This document shows, piece by piece, positions 26,104-35,297 of a stretch of 64,000 nt of DNA (position 1 is its first letter; the number at the start of each line of letters is the position of its first letter). Source of the stretch: Thermomonas sp. (GTDB lineage Bacteria > Pseudomonadota > Gammaproteobacteria > Xanthomonadales > Xanthomonadaceae). The stretch spans positions 124,001 to 188,000 of the forward strand of contig JADKKV010000006.1 in the NCBI GenBank assembly GCA_016720345.1. The letters run 5' to 3'. The position numbers were made by a program, and so were the translations under genes. A model generated the notes under the pieces. The model saw nothing but the letters and a program-made list of their open reading frames with translations. It made no database searches and was not told where the DNA came from.

Positions 26104-28089
26104 CTACAGCGCCTGCGCCGCCGCGACCACCCTGTCCACGGTGAAGCCGAAATGCGGCAGCAGCGCCTCGATCGGCGCGGAGGCACCGAAGCTGTCGATG
26201 CCGACCACCGCGCCGTCCAGGCCCACGTACTTGCGCCAGAAATCGCTGACGCCGGCTTCGATCGCCACCCGCTTGCGGCAGGCCTTCGGCAACACCGCTT
26301 CGCGATAAGCGGCGTCCTGGCGGTCGAACACGTCGGTCGACGGCATCGAGACCACGCGCACGCCATCGCCCAACTGCGCGGCCGCCTGCATCGCCAGTCC
26401 CACTTCGGAACCGGTGGCGACCAGGATGACCTCCGGCGCGCCCACACTGTCCTTCAGCACGTAGCCGCCGCGCGCGATGGCGGCTAGCTGCGCATCGCTG
26501 CGCGGCTGGTGCGGCAGGTTCTGGCGGCTGAACACCAGGCAGCTGGGGCCGTCGGCGCGCTCGATCGCGGCCTTCCACGCCACCGCCGATTCCACCGCAT
26601 CGCACGGACGCCACACATCGTTGTCCGGGATGTAGCGCAGCGAGGCGAGGTGCTCGATCGGCTGGTGGGTGGGGCCGTCTTCGCCCAGGCCGATGGAGTC
26701 GTGGGTGTACACGTGGATCGCGCGCACGCGCATCAGCGCGCTCATCCGCACCGCGTTGCGGGCGTAGTCGCTGAACACCAGGAAGGTGGCGTCGTACGGG
26801 ATGAAGCCGCCGTGCAGGGCCAGGCCGTTGCTGATCGCGGTCATGCCGAATTCGCGCACGCCGGAATAGATGTAGTTCGCGTTCGGGTCGTCGGTCGCGA
26901 CCGACTTGCTGCCCTTCCACAGGGTCAGGTTGGAATGCGCCAGGTCGGCCGAACCGCCCACCAGTTCCGGCAGCAGCGGCGCGAACGCCTCGATGGCGTT
27001 CTGCGAGGCCTTGCGGCTGGCGATCACCGGGCCGTCCTGCTGCAGCCTGGCGATGAAGGCATCGGCATCGGCGCCAAAGCCGCCGGGCAGTTCGGCGGCC
27101 ATGCGCCGCTCGAACTCGGCGGCGGCGTCGCCATGCGCGGCCTTGTAGGCGGCGAAACGCGCGTTCCACGCCGATTCGGCCGCGGCGAGGTCACGCGCGC
27201 GCCAGCCGGCGTACAGCGGCTGCGGGATCTCGAACGCGCCATGCGTCCAGCCCAGCGCGTCGCGGGTGGCCTGCACTTCGTCCTTGCCCAGCGGCGAACC
27301 GTGGCTGGATTCCTTGCCGGCCTTGTTCGGCGAACCGAAACCGATCGTCGTGCGGCAGCAGATCAGGGTGGGCTTGCCGGACGACTCCAGCGCGGTCTCG
27401 ATCGCGGTCCGGATTTCCACCGGATCGTGCCCGTCGACGCCGCGCACCACGTTCCAGCCGTAGGCCTCGAAACGCGCCGGGGTGTCGTCGGTGAACCAGC
27501 CGTCGGTGTTGCCGTCGATGCTGATGTGGTTGTCGTCCCAGAACGCGACCAGCTTGCCCAGGCCCCAGGTGCCCGCCAGCGAGGCCGCTTCGTGGCTGAT
27601 GCCTTCCATCAGGCAGCCGTCGCCGAGGAACACCCAGGTGCGGTGGTCGACGATGGCGTGGCCGTCGCGGTTGAAGCGCTGGGCCAGCAATTTTTCCGCC
27701 AGCGCGAAGCCGACCGCGTTCGCCAGTCCCTGCCCCAGCGGCCCGGTGGTGGTCTCGATGCCCGCGGTGTGGGTGTTCTCCGGGTGCCCCGGCGTCTTCG
27801 AGCCAAGCTTCCGGAACGCCTTCAGCTCATCCAGCGGCAGGTCGTAGCCGGCCAGGTGCAGCAGCGCGTACTGCAGCATCGAGCCGTGGCCGTTGCTCAG
27901 GATGAAACGGTCCCGGTCCGGCCATGCCGGGTTGGCCGGGTTGTGCTTGAGGTAGTCGTTCCACAGTACTTCGGCGATGTCGGCCATGCCCATCGGCATG
28001 CCGGGATGGCCGGAGTTCGCGGCCTGGACCGCATCGATGGCAAGGAAACGGATCGCGTTGGCGAGATCGCGGCGGCTGGGCGAGGTCAT
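26104..28089 (-). CDS. tkt: Transketolase
   Basis: 661 residues. N-terminal [21 protein letters not shown], the thiamine-diphosphate motif [18 protein letters not shown] ... DDNHISIDG, the transketolase motif [24 protein letters not shown], and a complete C-terminal domain are seen. It moves two-carbon ketol units in the pentose phosphate and Calvin-type pathways using TPP and Mg2+. The start is the ATG 28087-28089, just before [12 protein letters not shown]; the frame upstream is unrelated. It is flanked by a convergent terminator on its 3' side and the symporter gene on its 5' side (90-base gap). Confidence 0.97.
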   Translation of the reverse strand: MTSPSRRDLANAIRFLAIDAVQAANSGHPGMPMGMADIAEVLWNDYLKHNPANPAWPDRDRFILSNGHGSMLQYALLHLAGYDLPLDELKAFRKLGSKTPGHPENTHTAGIETTTGPLGQGLANAVGFALAEKLLAQRFNRDGHAIVDHRTWVFLGDGCLMEGISHEAASLAGTWGLGKLVAFWDDNHISIDGNTDGWFTDDTPARFEAYGWNVVRGVDGHDPVEIRTAIETALESSGKPTLICCRTTIGFGSPNKAGKESSHGSPLGKDEVQATRDALGWTHGAFEIPQPLYAGWRARDLAAAESAWNARFAAYKAAHGDAAAEFERRMAAELPGGFGADADAFIARLQQDGPVIASRKASQNAIEAFAPLLPELVGGSADLAHSNLTLWKGSKSVATDDPNANYIYSGVREFGMTAISNGLALHGGFIPYDATFLVFSDYARNAVRMSALMRVRAIHVYTHDSIGLGEDGPTHQPIEHLASLRYIPDNDVWRPCDAVESAVAWKAAIERADGPSCLVFSRQNLPHQPRSDAQLAAIARGGYVLKDSVGAPEVILVATGSEVGLAMQAAAQLGDGVRVVSMPSTDVFDRQDAAYREAVLPKACRKRVAIEAGVSDFWRKYVGLDGAVVGIDSFGASAPIEALLPHFGFTVDRVVAAAQAL

Positions 28090-28179
28090 GGGGGCGTCAG
28101 GGAAGCGCCCGGCGGCGTGCGGGCGGCGCATTGTCCCATCCCGGCACCGGCCGCCGCCAGCACCAGCCGGCCCGCGAGG

Positions 28180-29523
28180 TCAGCGCACGATGTCGTCCAG
28201 CTGCGCCAGCGCCTCGTCCGGCAGGTCCTTTTCCCCGCTCCGGTGCGCGACCACGACAGCGGTGGCGAGGTCGCCGGTGACGTTCAGCGAGGTCCGGCAC
28301 ATGTCGAGGAAGGTGTTCACCCCGAGGATGATGCCGATGCCTTCAGGCTTGATGCCGATGATCCCGCAGATCATCGCGATCACCGGCAGCGAGCCCGAGG
28401 GGATCCCGGCGGTGCCGATGCCGCCCAGGATGCAAAGCGCAAGCACCATCAGCTGCTGCGGCAGGCCCAGGTGCAGGCCATAGACCTGGGCCAGGAACAG
28501 CACGGTGATGCCCTCGAACAGCGCGGTGCCATGGTGGTTGGCGGACGCGCCCACGGTCAGCACGAACCGCGACACCTTCCGCGGCAACTTCAGGTTTTCC
28601 TCGGCCACGCGCAGCGTGACCGGCAGGGTCGCGGTGGACGAGGCGGTGGCGAATGCGGTCAGCACCGCTTCCTGGGTGCCGCGGAAGAAGGTGCGTGGCG
28701 CCATGCCGCCCATGAACCGGACCCACAGCGGCAACACCACGAGCCCATGCAGGCCCAGCGCCAGCAGCACCGTGAGCACGAACCACAGCAGGCTCCGGAT
28801 CACATCCCAGCCGAGCTGCGAGGTGAGGTTGAACATGAATGCCGCCACCGCGTACGGCGCCAGCTTGATGAACATCCCGATCAGGTGCATGCAGATCTCG
28901 AACAGGCCGTGCAACGCCGACTTGAACGCACGCGTGCCCGGGGTCGGCTTCATCACCAGGCCGATGCCGACCATCAGCGCGAAGAACACGATGCCGAGCT
29001 TCTGCTTGTCGTCACCCATCGCGCCGACGATGTTGTGCGGGACGATGTTGACCAGCAGGTCCATCAACCGCAGCTCACTGCCCTTGCTCACGATTTCACC
29101 GGTGCGGGCGTTGCTCATCGCCTGTTCGACCAGCGCCGGGTCCATGTGGGTGCCCGGCTGGAACAGGTTGGCGCAGGCCAGGCCGATCCCGACCGCCAAC
29201 GCGGTCACGACCGCGGTGTAGGTCAGCGTCTTCCAGCCCAGCCTGCCCAGCGATGCAATGTCGCCCAGCTCGGCCACCCCGAGCACCAGCGCGGAGAACA
29301 TCAAGGGCACCACCAGCATGAACAGCAGGTTGAGGAACACCTGCCCGAACGGCTTGGTCGCGTATTCGATCACCCCCTGGACCCAGGCCGCATCCGCCGC
29401 CAGCGCATGCACCGCAAGCCCGGCCAGGGTGCCCAGCACGAAGCCGAACAGGACCTTCACGTGCAGGGGCCACCCACGGGAGGCCACGGGCGAAGCGGAG
29501 GCGGCGGAATGCATGGGATGCAA
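28180..29523 (-). CDS. Dicarboxylate/amino acid:cation symporter (DAACS) with variant cation-site motif
   Basis: 447 residues with about eight transmembrane helices and two re-entrant hairpins. HP1 has ATASSTATLPVTLR and TM8 has NTFLDMCRTSLNVTGDLATAVVV, both as in glutamate/aspartate transporters, including the Arg and the NVTGD residues for the substrate carboxylate and sodium. TM7, which normally reads NMDGT, here reads NHHGT (N329-T333), replacing the Met and Asp that help form sodium sites. The protein should be an inner-membrane importer of dicarboxylates or acidic amino acids; cation coupling may differ. It is 43 bases downstream of batD and could be co-transcribed with the Bat operon. 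Confidence 0.92.
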   Translation of the reverse strand: MHPMHSAASASPVASRGWPLHVKVLFGFVLGTLAGLAVHALAADAAWVQGVIEYATKPFGQVFLNLLFMLVVPLMFSALVLGVAELGDIASLGRLGWKTLTYTAVVTALAVGIGLACANLFQPGTHMDPALVEQAMSNARTGEIVSKGSELRLMDLLVNIVPHNIVGAMGDDKQKLGIVFFALMVGIGLVMKPTPGTRAFKSALHGLFEICMHLIGMFIKLAPYAVAAFMFNLTSQLGWDVIRSLLWFVLTVLLALGLHGLVVLPLWVRFMGGMAPRTFFRGTQEAVLTAFATASSTATLPVTLRVAEENLKLPRKVSRFVLTVGASANHHGTALFEGITVLFLAQVYGLHLGLPQQLMVLALCILGGIGTAGIPSGSLPVIAMICGIIGIKPEGIGIILGVNTFLDMCRTSLNVTGDLATAVVVAHRSGEKDLPDEALAQLDDIVR

Positions 29524-29566
29524 CTCGTTGGAGACGAAGCGGCCAGCTTAGCAAACGCGCCCCGGG

Positions 29567-31225
29567 CTACCGCGGATACAACGGCGGCAGCAGCGACGAT
29601 GGCGCGCGCCCCCGCATGCGCCAGCGCGGACCTTGCGCGAATGCACCGCGCAGCGCCACCAGCGCGACCGCCGCATCGCCATCGCCCCAACGCGCGGCCT
29701 GCAGCCTTTCGATCGCTTCGCGCTGGGCGGTGTCGTCGAGCCTGGCGCGGACGCCGTCGAGGTCATCACCCCGCACGCCGGCTTCGCCGGAAAGTGCCCG
29801 CGCGATGGCGGAAAGTTCGCCCTGCCGCAAGGCCTCTGCCAGCGACGGTGACCTCGCAGCCGCTGGCTGCGGCGATGCGCCCGGAACCTCGGCCATGCGC
29901 ACGCTTGCCCTGCGCGCGCGCGACCACCACCAGGTGAACGCCGCGATCACCGCCAGCGCCACCGCGGCCAGCAACAACCAGCCACGGCGGTCGCGCACGG
30001 GCGCCACGGCCGAAGCGCGCGGATCCGGCGTTTCGCCAGCCGTGGCTGGCGCCCGCGGAACTTCGCCGGACCCGACGGGCGCGTCCAGCGCCGGCGAAAC
30101 CTGCAACTGCAGCGGCGGCAGCATGGCGGTGCGCGCCACCCCCTGCCCTGCGTCCCACCATTCGATGCGCGGGCCCGGCAGGGACAACGCGCCCGGCTTC
30201 AACGGCACGATCGCGATGCGCCGGCGCAGGGTGGTGCGCGGGCGGCCCTCGATGAACTGCTCGTCCGCCTGCACCGGGTCGGCGAACACCTGCGCCTGGT
30301 CCGTCTCCGCCAATCCCGGCACCGGCACCTGGCTGGCGCGGGCACCGTCGGCGATCGCTTCCAGCTCGACCATCGTCGCCTCGCCCACGCGCGCATCGCG
30401 CGGTGACTGCAGGTAACGCAGCCTGAGGTCGCGCAACGGCAGCCACGGCTGCGGCGCGTCGGCCGGGACCGGCCGGACCTGCAGGCGCTGGTCGGGGGCG
30501 GCCGCCGCCAGCGGCTCGCGGCCGTCGTCGAAAATGTTGTCGAAGAAGCCGCCCACCGCCTGGCCGTTGAAGCGCGCGCCCGGCACCCGCAGCGGCCCGC
30601 TGCGTTCCGGCACCAGCAGGTAGCGACGCTCGACCACGCTGTAGCGACGGCCGCCGATCTCGCGCTGGTACTGGATGTCCGCGCCCACCTGCTCCAGGCT
30701 GGCGCCTTCCACCTGGTCCTGGTCGAGCTGGCCCGACAGCACCGGCACCGCCACGTGCAGGCGCACGGCCATGCCCACCGCCTGCTGCACGTAGGGCTGG
30801 GTCGCATCGAATTCGGTCTCGACGAAGGCCTCGGCATCACCGCCAGCCTGCTGCACCGTTGGTGGCAGCACGGTGAGCCGCAACGGCGAGGTGCTGGCGT
30901 TGCCGACGCGCAGGGCCGGCACGGTGATCACCCCCGGCCCGCGCGGGCGGATGCCGACCGCGAACAGCGACTTCGCCCGTGACTGCCCGTTGACCATCCC
31001 GAAGCTGCGGCGCACTGTCTGTCCGGCGATGTCGAACTGCGCCGCCAGCGGACGGTAATCGACCTGCCGTACCGAGGCACTGGTCTCGATGTTGAGGGTC
31101 ACGGTCTCGCCATACGTGACCTGCGCGCGATCCAGCCAGGCGCGGGTCTGCGCGGACACGCCGGTCACCAGCCCTGGCAATGCGCACAGCGCGACCAGCA
31201 AGCCGAAGGCGCGCGCGCGGTTCAT
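29567..31225 (-). CDS. batD: BatD-family membrane-anchored protein
   Basis: 552 residues. A signal peptide (about 1-25, ending GVSA) is followed by a long periplasmic region of repeated beta-rich domains (ARAWLDRAQVTYGETVTLNIE at the start is the family's opening motif), one transmembrane helix (about 410-430, WLLLAAVALAVIAAFTWWW), and a cytoplasmic tail with helices. BatD proteins accompany BatA/B/C and MoxR ATPases; the Bat system is linked to oxygen and oxidative-stress tolerance and envelope integrity in some bacteria, with the mechanism unsettled. Its ATG overlaps the batB/C stop by four bases (ATGA). It is the last Bat gene of the operon. Confidence 0.92.
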   Translation of the reverse strand: MNRARAFGLLVALCALPGLVTGVSAQTRAWLDRAQVTYGETVTLNIETSASVRQVDYRPLAAQFDIAGQTVRRSFGMVNGQSRAKSLFAVGIRPRGPGVITVPALRVGNASTSPLRLTVLPPTVQQAGGDAEAFVETEFDATQPYVQQAVGMAVRLHVAVPVLSGQLDQDQVEGASLEQVGADIQYQREIGGRRYSVVERRYLLVPERSGPLRVPGARFNGQAVGGFFDNIFDDGREPLAAAAPDQRLQVRPVPADAPQPWLPLRDLRLRYLQSPRDARVGEATMVELEAIADGARASQVPVPGLAETDQAQVFADPVQADEQFIEGRPRTTLRRRIAIVPLKPGALSLPGPRIEWWDAGQGVARTAMLPPLQLQVSPALDAPVGSGEVPRAPATAGETPDPRASAVAPVRDRRGWLLLAAVALAVIAAFTWWWSRARRASVRMAEVPGASPQPAAARSPSLAEALRQGELSAIARALSGEAGVRGDDLDGVRARLDDTAQREAIERLQAARWGDGDAAVALVALRGAFAQGPRWRMRGRAPSSLLPPLYPR

Positions 31226-32928
31226 TGCCCGAGTCCCTGCCGGCGCTGGTGTTCAAGCTGGAACTTGGCGCGCAGCAGCGCACCGGGGTCGTCCGGCACC
31301 CGCTGCAGCTGTGCCTGGTTGGCGATCCGGCGCTCGCGCTGCTCCGGGGTTTCCGCCGGCTGCGGGCGCGGCTGGCCCGGCACCTGCGATTGGCCTTGCT
31401 TGCGCAAGGCGTCCTGCATGCGCTGGCGTTGGGCCGCATCCGCCTGCTGCTGTTGGCGCGGATCGGCGGCCTTGTCCTGGCTGCCCTGCCCGGGCTGCCG
31501 CGATGGATCGCCCTGCGGCCGGCCCGGCTGCCGGGACTGCTGCGCATCCCGTTGCTGGCCCTGGTCTCGTTGCTGGTCCCCGCCTTGTTGCGGGCCCTGT
31601 TGCGACTGCCCGCCCGGCGGCGGCTTGCGCTTGCGCGCCGCATCCACCGCGGCGCGATTCGCGACCGCATCCGGCATCCCCGGCCGCTGCTGCAGGGCGC
31701 GGTCGTAGGCGGCGATCGCCTGGTCGTAGCGGCCGGCCTGCGCCAGCGCATTGCCGAGGTTGTACTGGCCCTCGGCACTGGCGTTCCCGGTGAATTTCGC
31801 GATCGCCTCCTCGTATTGCTGCCTGCGATACGCGGCCACGCCTTCAAGCATCCGCGCATGCGCCTGCTGGTCGGCGCGGCGCCACAGGCCACTTGCGTCC
31901 TGCGCCTGCGCCGGCGGCATCGGCAACCACAACACCAGCAGCAGCATCGCCATCGCCGCGCCGCCGCGCCGGAACAACGGCAGCGCGAACAGCAGCGCGA
32001 ATGGCAGCAGCCAGGCGCCATCATCGCGCCAGCGGCGACTGGTGCCGCCGCCCGCTGCAGCGGCACCCGCATCCTGCGGATCGAGCACGTCCAGCGCACG
32101 CAGGTCGTGGTTACCGGCCGCCAGCGGCTGGTAACGGCCGCCACCGCTGGCGGCGAGGCGTTGCAGGCTGGCGGCGTCGAGCCGCGCATTGCCCAGCCCG
32201 CCGGGGGTGTCGAATGCGCCGCCACCCGCAGTGCCCAGACCGAGCGCGGACACCCGGTAGCCGGCGGCGCGCGCGCGCGCGGCCTCGGCGATGGCCTGGC
32301 CATCGGCGCGATCGGTGAGCAGCAGGACGTCGCCCTGGGCGAACCCGGCATTGCGCAGCAGCCGCTGCGACCAGGCGATCGCACGGTCGCCACGGTGGCC
32401 GTCCGCGGGCATCACGTCCGGTGCCAGCGCATCCAGGAACAGCGCCACGTTGGCGGCATCCTCGGTCAGCGGCGCCACCGTGTAGGCGTCGTCGGCGAAG
32501 GCAACCAGCGCCACCTGCCCGCCGGCGCGTTCGCGCAGCAAGGTGGCGATCTTGGCCCGCGCCTGGGCCAGCCGCGAGGGCGGCAGGTCGCGGGCCAGGA
32601 TGCTGCTGGACAGGTCCAGCGCGACCACCAGCGGCGCCTTTGCCTGCCACAGCGGGTGTTCGGCCTTGCCCACGCTCGGGCCCGCCATCGCGATCACCGC
32701 CAGTGCCGCCGCCAACATGCCCGAGCCACGCGCCAGCCGGGCACGCGGCGACCCTTCCGCGGCCACCAGCAGGTGCGGCAACAGGTGCGGATCCACTGCG
32801 TCCTGCCACGCGCTGCGCGGTTGCGCGCGCGCGCGCCACCACCACGCCAGCAGCGGCAATGCGAGCAGGCAGAGCAGCCAATACGGGCGCAGGAAATGCA
32901 CGGGCAGCGCTGCAAGCAGGCCGCTCAC
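31222..32928 (-). CDS. BatB-BatC fusion: membrane VWA domain plus TPR and Gln-rich tail
   Basis: 568 residues. Two N-terminal helices (about 15-30 and 68-85) flank a basic stretch. A von Willebrand A domain follows with a MIDAS motif DLSSS (VVALDLSSSILARDLPPSRL) and LLLTDRADG. A third helix group (about 305-345) leads to TPR-like repeats (EAIAKFTGNASAEGQYNLGNALAQAGRYDQAIAAYDRALQ) and a long Gln/Arg/Pro-rich disordered tail. BatB and BatC are separate in Bacteroides; the fusion is common in gammaproteobacteria. The VWA domain should face the periplasm or be membrane-linked and may assemble with BatA. It overlaps batA and batD by ATGA at each end. Confidence 0.9.
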   Translation of the reverse strand: MSGLLAALPVHFLRPYWLLCLLALPLLAWWWRARAQPRSAWQDAVDPHLLPHLLVAAEGSPRARLARGSGMLAAALAVIAMAGPSVGKAEHPLWQAKAPLVVALDLSSSILARDLPPSRLAQARAKIATLLRERAGGQVALVAFADDAYTVAPLTEDAANVALFLDALAPDVMPADGHRGDRAIAWSQRLLRNAGFAQGDVLLLTDRADGQAIAEAARARAAGYRVSALGLGTAGGGAFDTPGGLGNARLDAASLQRLAASGGGRYQPLAAGNHDLRALDVLDPQDAGAAAAGGGTSRRWRDDGAWLLPFALLFALPLFRRGGAAMAMLLLVLWLPMPPAQAQDASGLWRRADQQAHARMLEGVAAYRRQQYEEAIAKFTGNASAEGQYNLGNALAQAGRYDQAIAAYDRALQQRPGMPDAVANRAAVDAARKRKPPPGGQSQQGPQQGGDQQRDQGQQRDAQQSRQPGRPQGDPSRQPGQGSQDKAADPRQQQQADAAQRQRMQDALRKQGQSQVPGQPRPQPAETPEQRERRIANQAQLQRVPDDPGALLRAKFQLEHQRRQGLGQ

Positions 32929-33926
32929 CGGCGCCTCCCCACGACCAGCGCCAGCAGGCCAATCCCCAGCGCCCAGGCCAACGGCAGCGGATAGCGCTCG
33001 ATCTTCGGCCGCACCGCCTGGCCTTGCCGCTGCACCGGTTCCAGCGCGTCGATCTCGGCGTAGATGCCGGCCAGCGCGTCGGTGTCGCGGGCACGGAAGA
33101 AGCGCCCGCCGGTCACCGCGGCGATCCGCTGCAAACCCGCCTCGTCCACCTCGTCGCCGCCCATCGGCAGCTGGAAACCGAACACCGACAGCGCGCCGCC
33201 ATCGCCGCCAAACGCAACCGCGTGGATGCGCACGCCGTTGTCGCGCGCGATCTGCGCCGCCTTCGCCGGGTCAAGGGTACCGGCGGTGTTGACCCCGTCG
33301 GTGAGCAGGACCAGCACCCGCTGGCCGTCTGGCTGCTGCTGCAGGCGCTTGGTTGCCAGCGCAATCGCGTCGCCGATCGCGGTGGCGCGGCCGGCCAGGC
33401 CGACCACGCTGTCGCCGAGCTGCTCCTGCACGCTGGCGCGATCGAGGGTCAGCGGGGTCAAGGCGAAGGCGCGCTCGCCGAACACCACCAGCCCGACCCG
33501 GTCGCCGGCGCGGCGTTCGAGGAAATCTGCCAGCACCGCCTTGGCCGCGGTCAGGCGGTCGACGATGCGCCCGCCGAGTTCCATGTCCTGCTCGCCCATG
33601 CTCGCCGACAGGTCGACCGCCAGCATCAGGTCGCGCCCGACCTGCGGCGGGGCGATCGCCGGGCCGAGCTGTTGCGGGCGCGCGGCGGCCACGCACAGCA
33701 GGCTCCACGCGAGGAACGCCAGCCACGCAAAGCCGCGTGGCGTCGGCGCAAGTGAACCACCGCTGGCGATGCGCAGCAGGCGGTCGTTCCACGGCACCCG
33801 CAACGCCGGCTGCGCACTGCGGCGCGCCGGGACCAGCAGGTGCACCAGCCACGGCAGCGGCAGCGCGAGCAGCATCCATGGCCACGCGAAACCGTCCAGG
33901 CCCAGCAGTTCGCGCAGCGCGTTCAT
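32925..33926 (-). CDS. batA: BatA-family membrane VWA protein
   Basis: 333 residues from the ATG 33924-33926. Two N-terminal helices (about 10-30 and 60-80), a VWA domain with MIDAS DLSASMGEQD (in LMLAVDLSASM) and VLVLLTDGVNTAGT, and a C-terminal helix (about 310-328) followed by GRRR. The domain binds a divalent metal and probably partner proteins; MoxR-type ATPases often remodel VWA proteins. It overlaps the DUF4381 gene and the batB/C gene by four bases on either side, so subunits are made in step. The order moxR-DUF58-DUF4381-batA-batB/C-batD is the conserved arrangement. Confidence 0.93.
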   Translation of the reverse strand: MNALRELLGLDGFAWPWMLLALPLPWLVHLLVPARRSAQPALRVPWNDRLLRIASGGSLAPTPRGFAWLAFLAWSLLCVAAARPQQLGPAIAPPQVGRDLMLAVDLSASMGEQDMELGGRIVDRLTAAKAVLADFLERRAGDRVGLVVFGERAFALTPLTLDRASVQEQLGDSVVGLAGRATAIGDAIALATKRLQQQPDGQRVLVLLTDGVNTAGTLDPAKAAQIARDNGVRIHAVAFGGDGGALSVFGFQLPMGGDEVDEAGLQRIAAVTGGRFFRARDTDALAGIYAEIDALEPVQRQGQAVRPKIERYPLPLAWALGIGLLALVVGRRR

Positions 33927-34369
33927 GCCCGCATCCAGCGCAGGTAGCGCTCGCGGGCGATGTCGCGCAGCACGGCGCATTCCTGCGCGGCCACCTGCGG
34001 GCGGAATCCGCCGTCGCCCAGCAGGCGTCCGGCACCGGTGCTGAACACCGGCCGCGGCATGCCCTCGTCGAGGAAGCGCAGCCACTCGTCCCCCAGCAGG
34101 CGGTCGGCACCCGCGTGCTTGCGCCGCGCCGCGCGACGCAGCAGTTCGGACATCGCCGCGACCTGCTGCGCCGGAGTTCCGGCATGCGCCAGCGCGTCGT
34201 CGAACAGGCGCAGGATCGCCTCGCGCCGTCGACGCTTCGCCGCCGCCCGCCAACCAAGCAATGTCGCCACGATCACGATCGCACCCAGCAGCAGCCACCA
34301 GCCCGGCGCGGGCGGCCACCAGGCCGGCGCTACCCCTTCGTGCACATCGCGCAGCGGCAGCGGCGTCAT
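33923..34369 (-). CDS. DUF4381 membrane protein of the Bat operon
   Basis: 148 residues from the ATG 34367-34369. An N-terminal PLPLRDVHEGVAPAWWPPAPGWWLLLG motif is the DUF4381 signature. One transmembrane helix (about 23-42) is followed by a basic, helical cytoplasmic domain with ILRLFDDALAHAGTPAQQVAAMSELLRRAARR and DEWLRFLDEGMP. The function is unknown; the protein occurs almost always between DUF58 and BatA genes and probably bridges MoxR/DUF58 to the membrane VWA proteins. ATGA overlaps occur at both ends. Confidence 0.88.
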   Translation of the reverse strand: MTPLPLRDVHEGVAPAWWPPAPGWWLLLGAIVIVATLLGWRAAAKRRRREAILRLFDDALAHAGTPAQQVAAMSELLRRAARRKHAGADRLLGDEWLRFLDEGMPRPVFSTGAGRLLGDGGFRPQVAAQECAVLRDIARERYLRWMRA

Positions 34370-35289
34370 CGTGGCCTGGGCTTTCGATCGAGCAGTGGTA
34401 GCCACGAATCGCTGGGGTCCGCGCTGGACAGTTCCATCGCGCGGATTCCGCACGCCGCCAGTGATTCCAGCGCGGCTTCCAGCGGAATGCCGAATTCGTG
34501 CCGCCAGCGCTGGCGGGTGATCGCCGCGTCCAGCCCGAGTTCGACCCGGTCGCCGGCGGCGGATGCGAACGCCAGGCGCGCAGCCGGCGGCGTCCGCTCC
34601 AGCGGATCGGTCAGCAGCAGCACGATCACTTCGTGGTGCAGCGCCAGTGCCGTCCAGCGCGCGAGCGGCACCTGGACGATGCTGGCCGCGTCGGCCAGTA
34701 CCAGCAGCCGGGAACCCGGCCGCAGCAGCCGCCGGGCGTGGTCTAGCGCCACCGCGAGTCCGTCGTTGGCAGCCGGCGGACGGGCGTACCAGCGCACCAG
34801 CGCATCCAGCACCCGCAAGGCGCCGCGCGGGCCCGACGCCGGCGTGACCGGCGCCTCACCCGGTCCACTGCGCAGGGCGGCGATGCGGTCGCCGTCGCGC
34901 ACCGCGATCCACGCCGCCAGCGCGCCGGCACGCGCCGCCTGTGCCGACTTGAAGCGCGTGCGGGTGCCGAAGTACAGCGCCGGGGCGGTATCCGCCACGA
35001 CCAGGGTGAGCCGCTCGCGCTCGGCCTGGAACAGCTTGGTGTGGGTGCGCCCGCTGCGCGCGGTCAACCGCCAGTCGATGTGGCGGGCATCGTCACCCTG
35101 CGCGTATTCGCGCGACTCGGCGTATTCCATGCCGCGCCCGCGCAGGTTCGACAGCGCGTGCCCCTGCAGGCCATGCCGGCCCTCGCGCGCGCCACGGCGA
35201 CCCTGCACCAGCGCGCGCAAGCCGATCAGCTCCGGCAGCGTGGCCGCGGTCGCGGAGCCGCCTGGCGCGGCATGACCGGTCTCCGACAC
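34366..35289 (-). CDS. DUF58 domain protein of the Bat operon
   Basis: 307 residues with no transmembrane helix. The DUF58 core GMEYAESREYAQGDDARHIDWRLTARSGRTHTKLFQAERERLTLVVAD is intact, followed by a degenerate VWA-like fold. DUF58 proteins are partners of MoxR ATPases, and the domain is often described as VWA-like without a full metal site. It is presumed cytoplasmic. It starts 8 bases after the moxR stop and overlaps DUF4381 by ATGA. Confidence 0.92.
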   Translation of the reverse strand: MSETGHAAPGGSATAATLPELIGLRALVQGRRGAREGRHGLQGHALSNLRGRGMEYAESREYAQGDDARHIDWRLTARSGRTHTKLFQAERERLTLVVADTAPALYFGTRTRFKSAQAARAGALAAWIAVRDGDRIAALRSGPGEAPVTPASGPRGALRVLDALVRWYARPPAANDGLAVALDHARRLLRPGSRLLVLADAASIVQVPLARWTALALHHEVIVLLLTDPLERTPPAARLAFASAAGDRVELGLDAAITRQRWRHEFGIPLEAALESLAACGIRAMELSSADPSDSWLPLLDRKPRPR

Positions 35290-35297
35290 CGCCGCGC

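Noticed and set aside
26509-29937. A 1142-codon open frame on the plus strand opposite tkt and the symporter
   Set aside because: It covers two well-supported genes on the other strand, and its composition (Gln, His, Arg) is typical of antisense frames.
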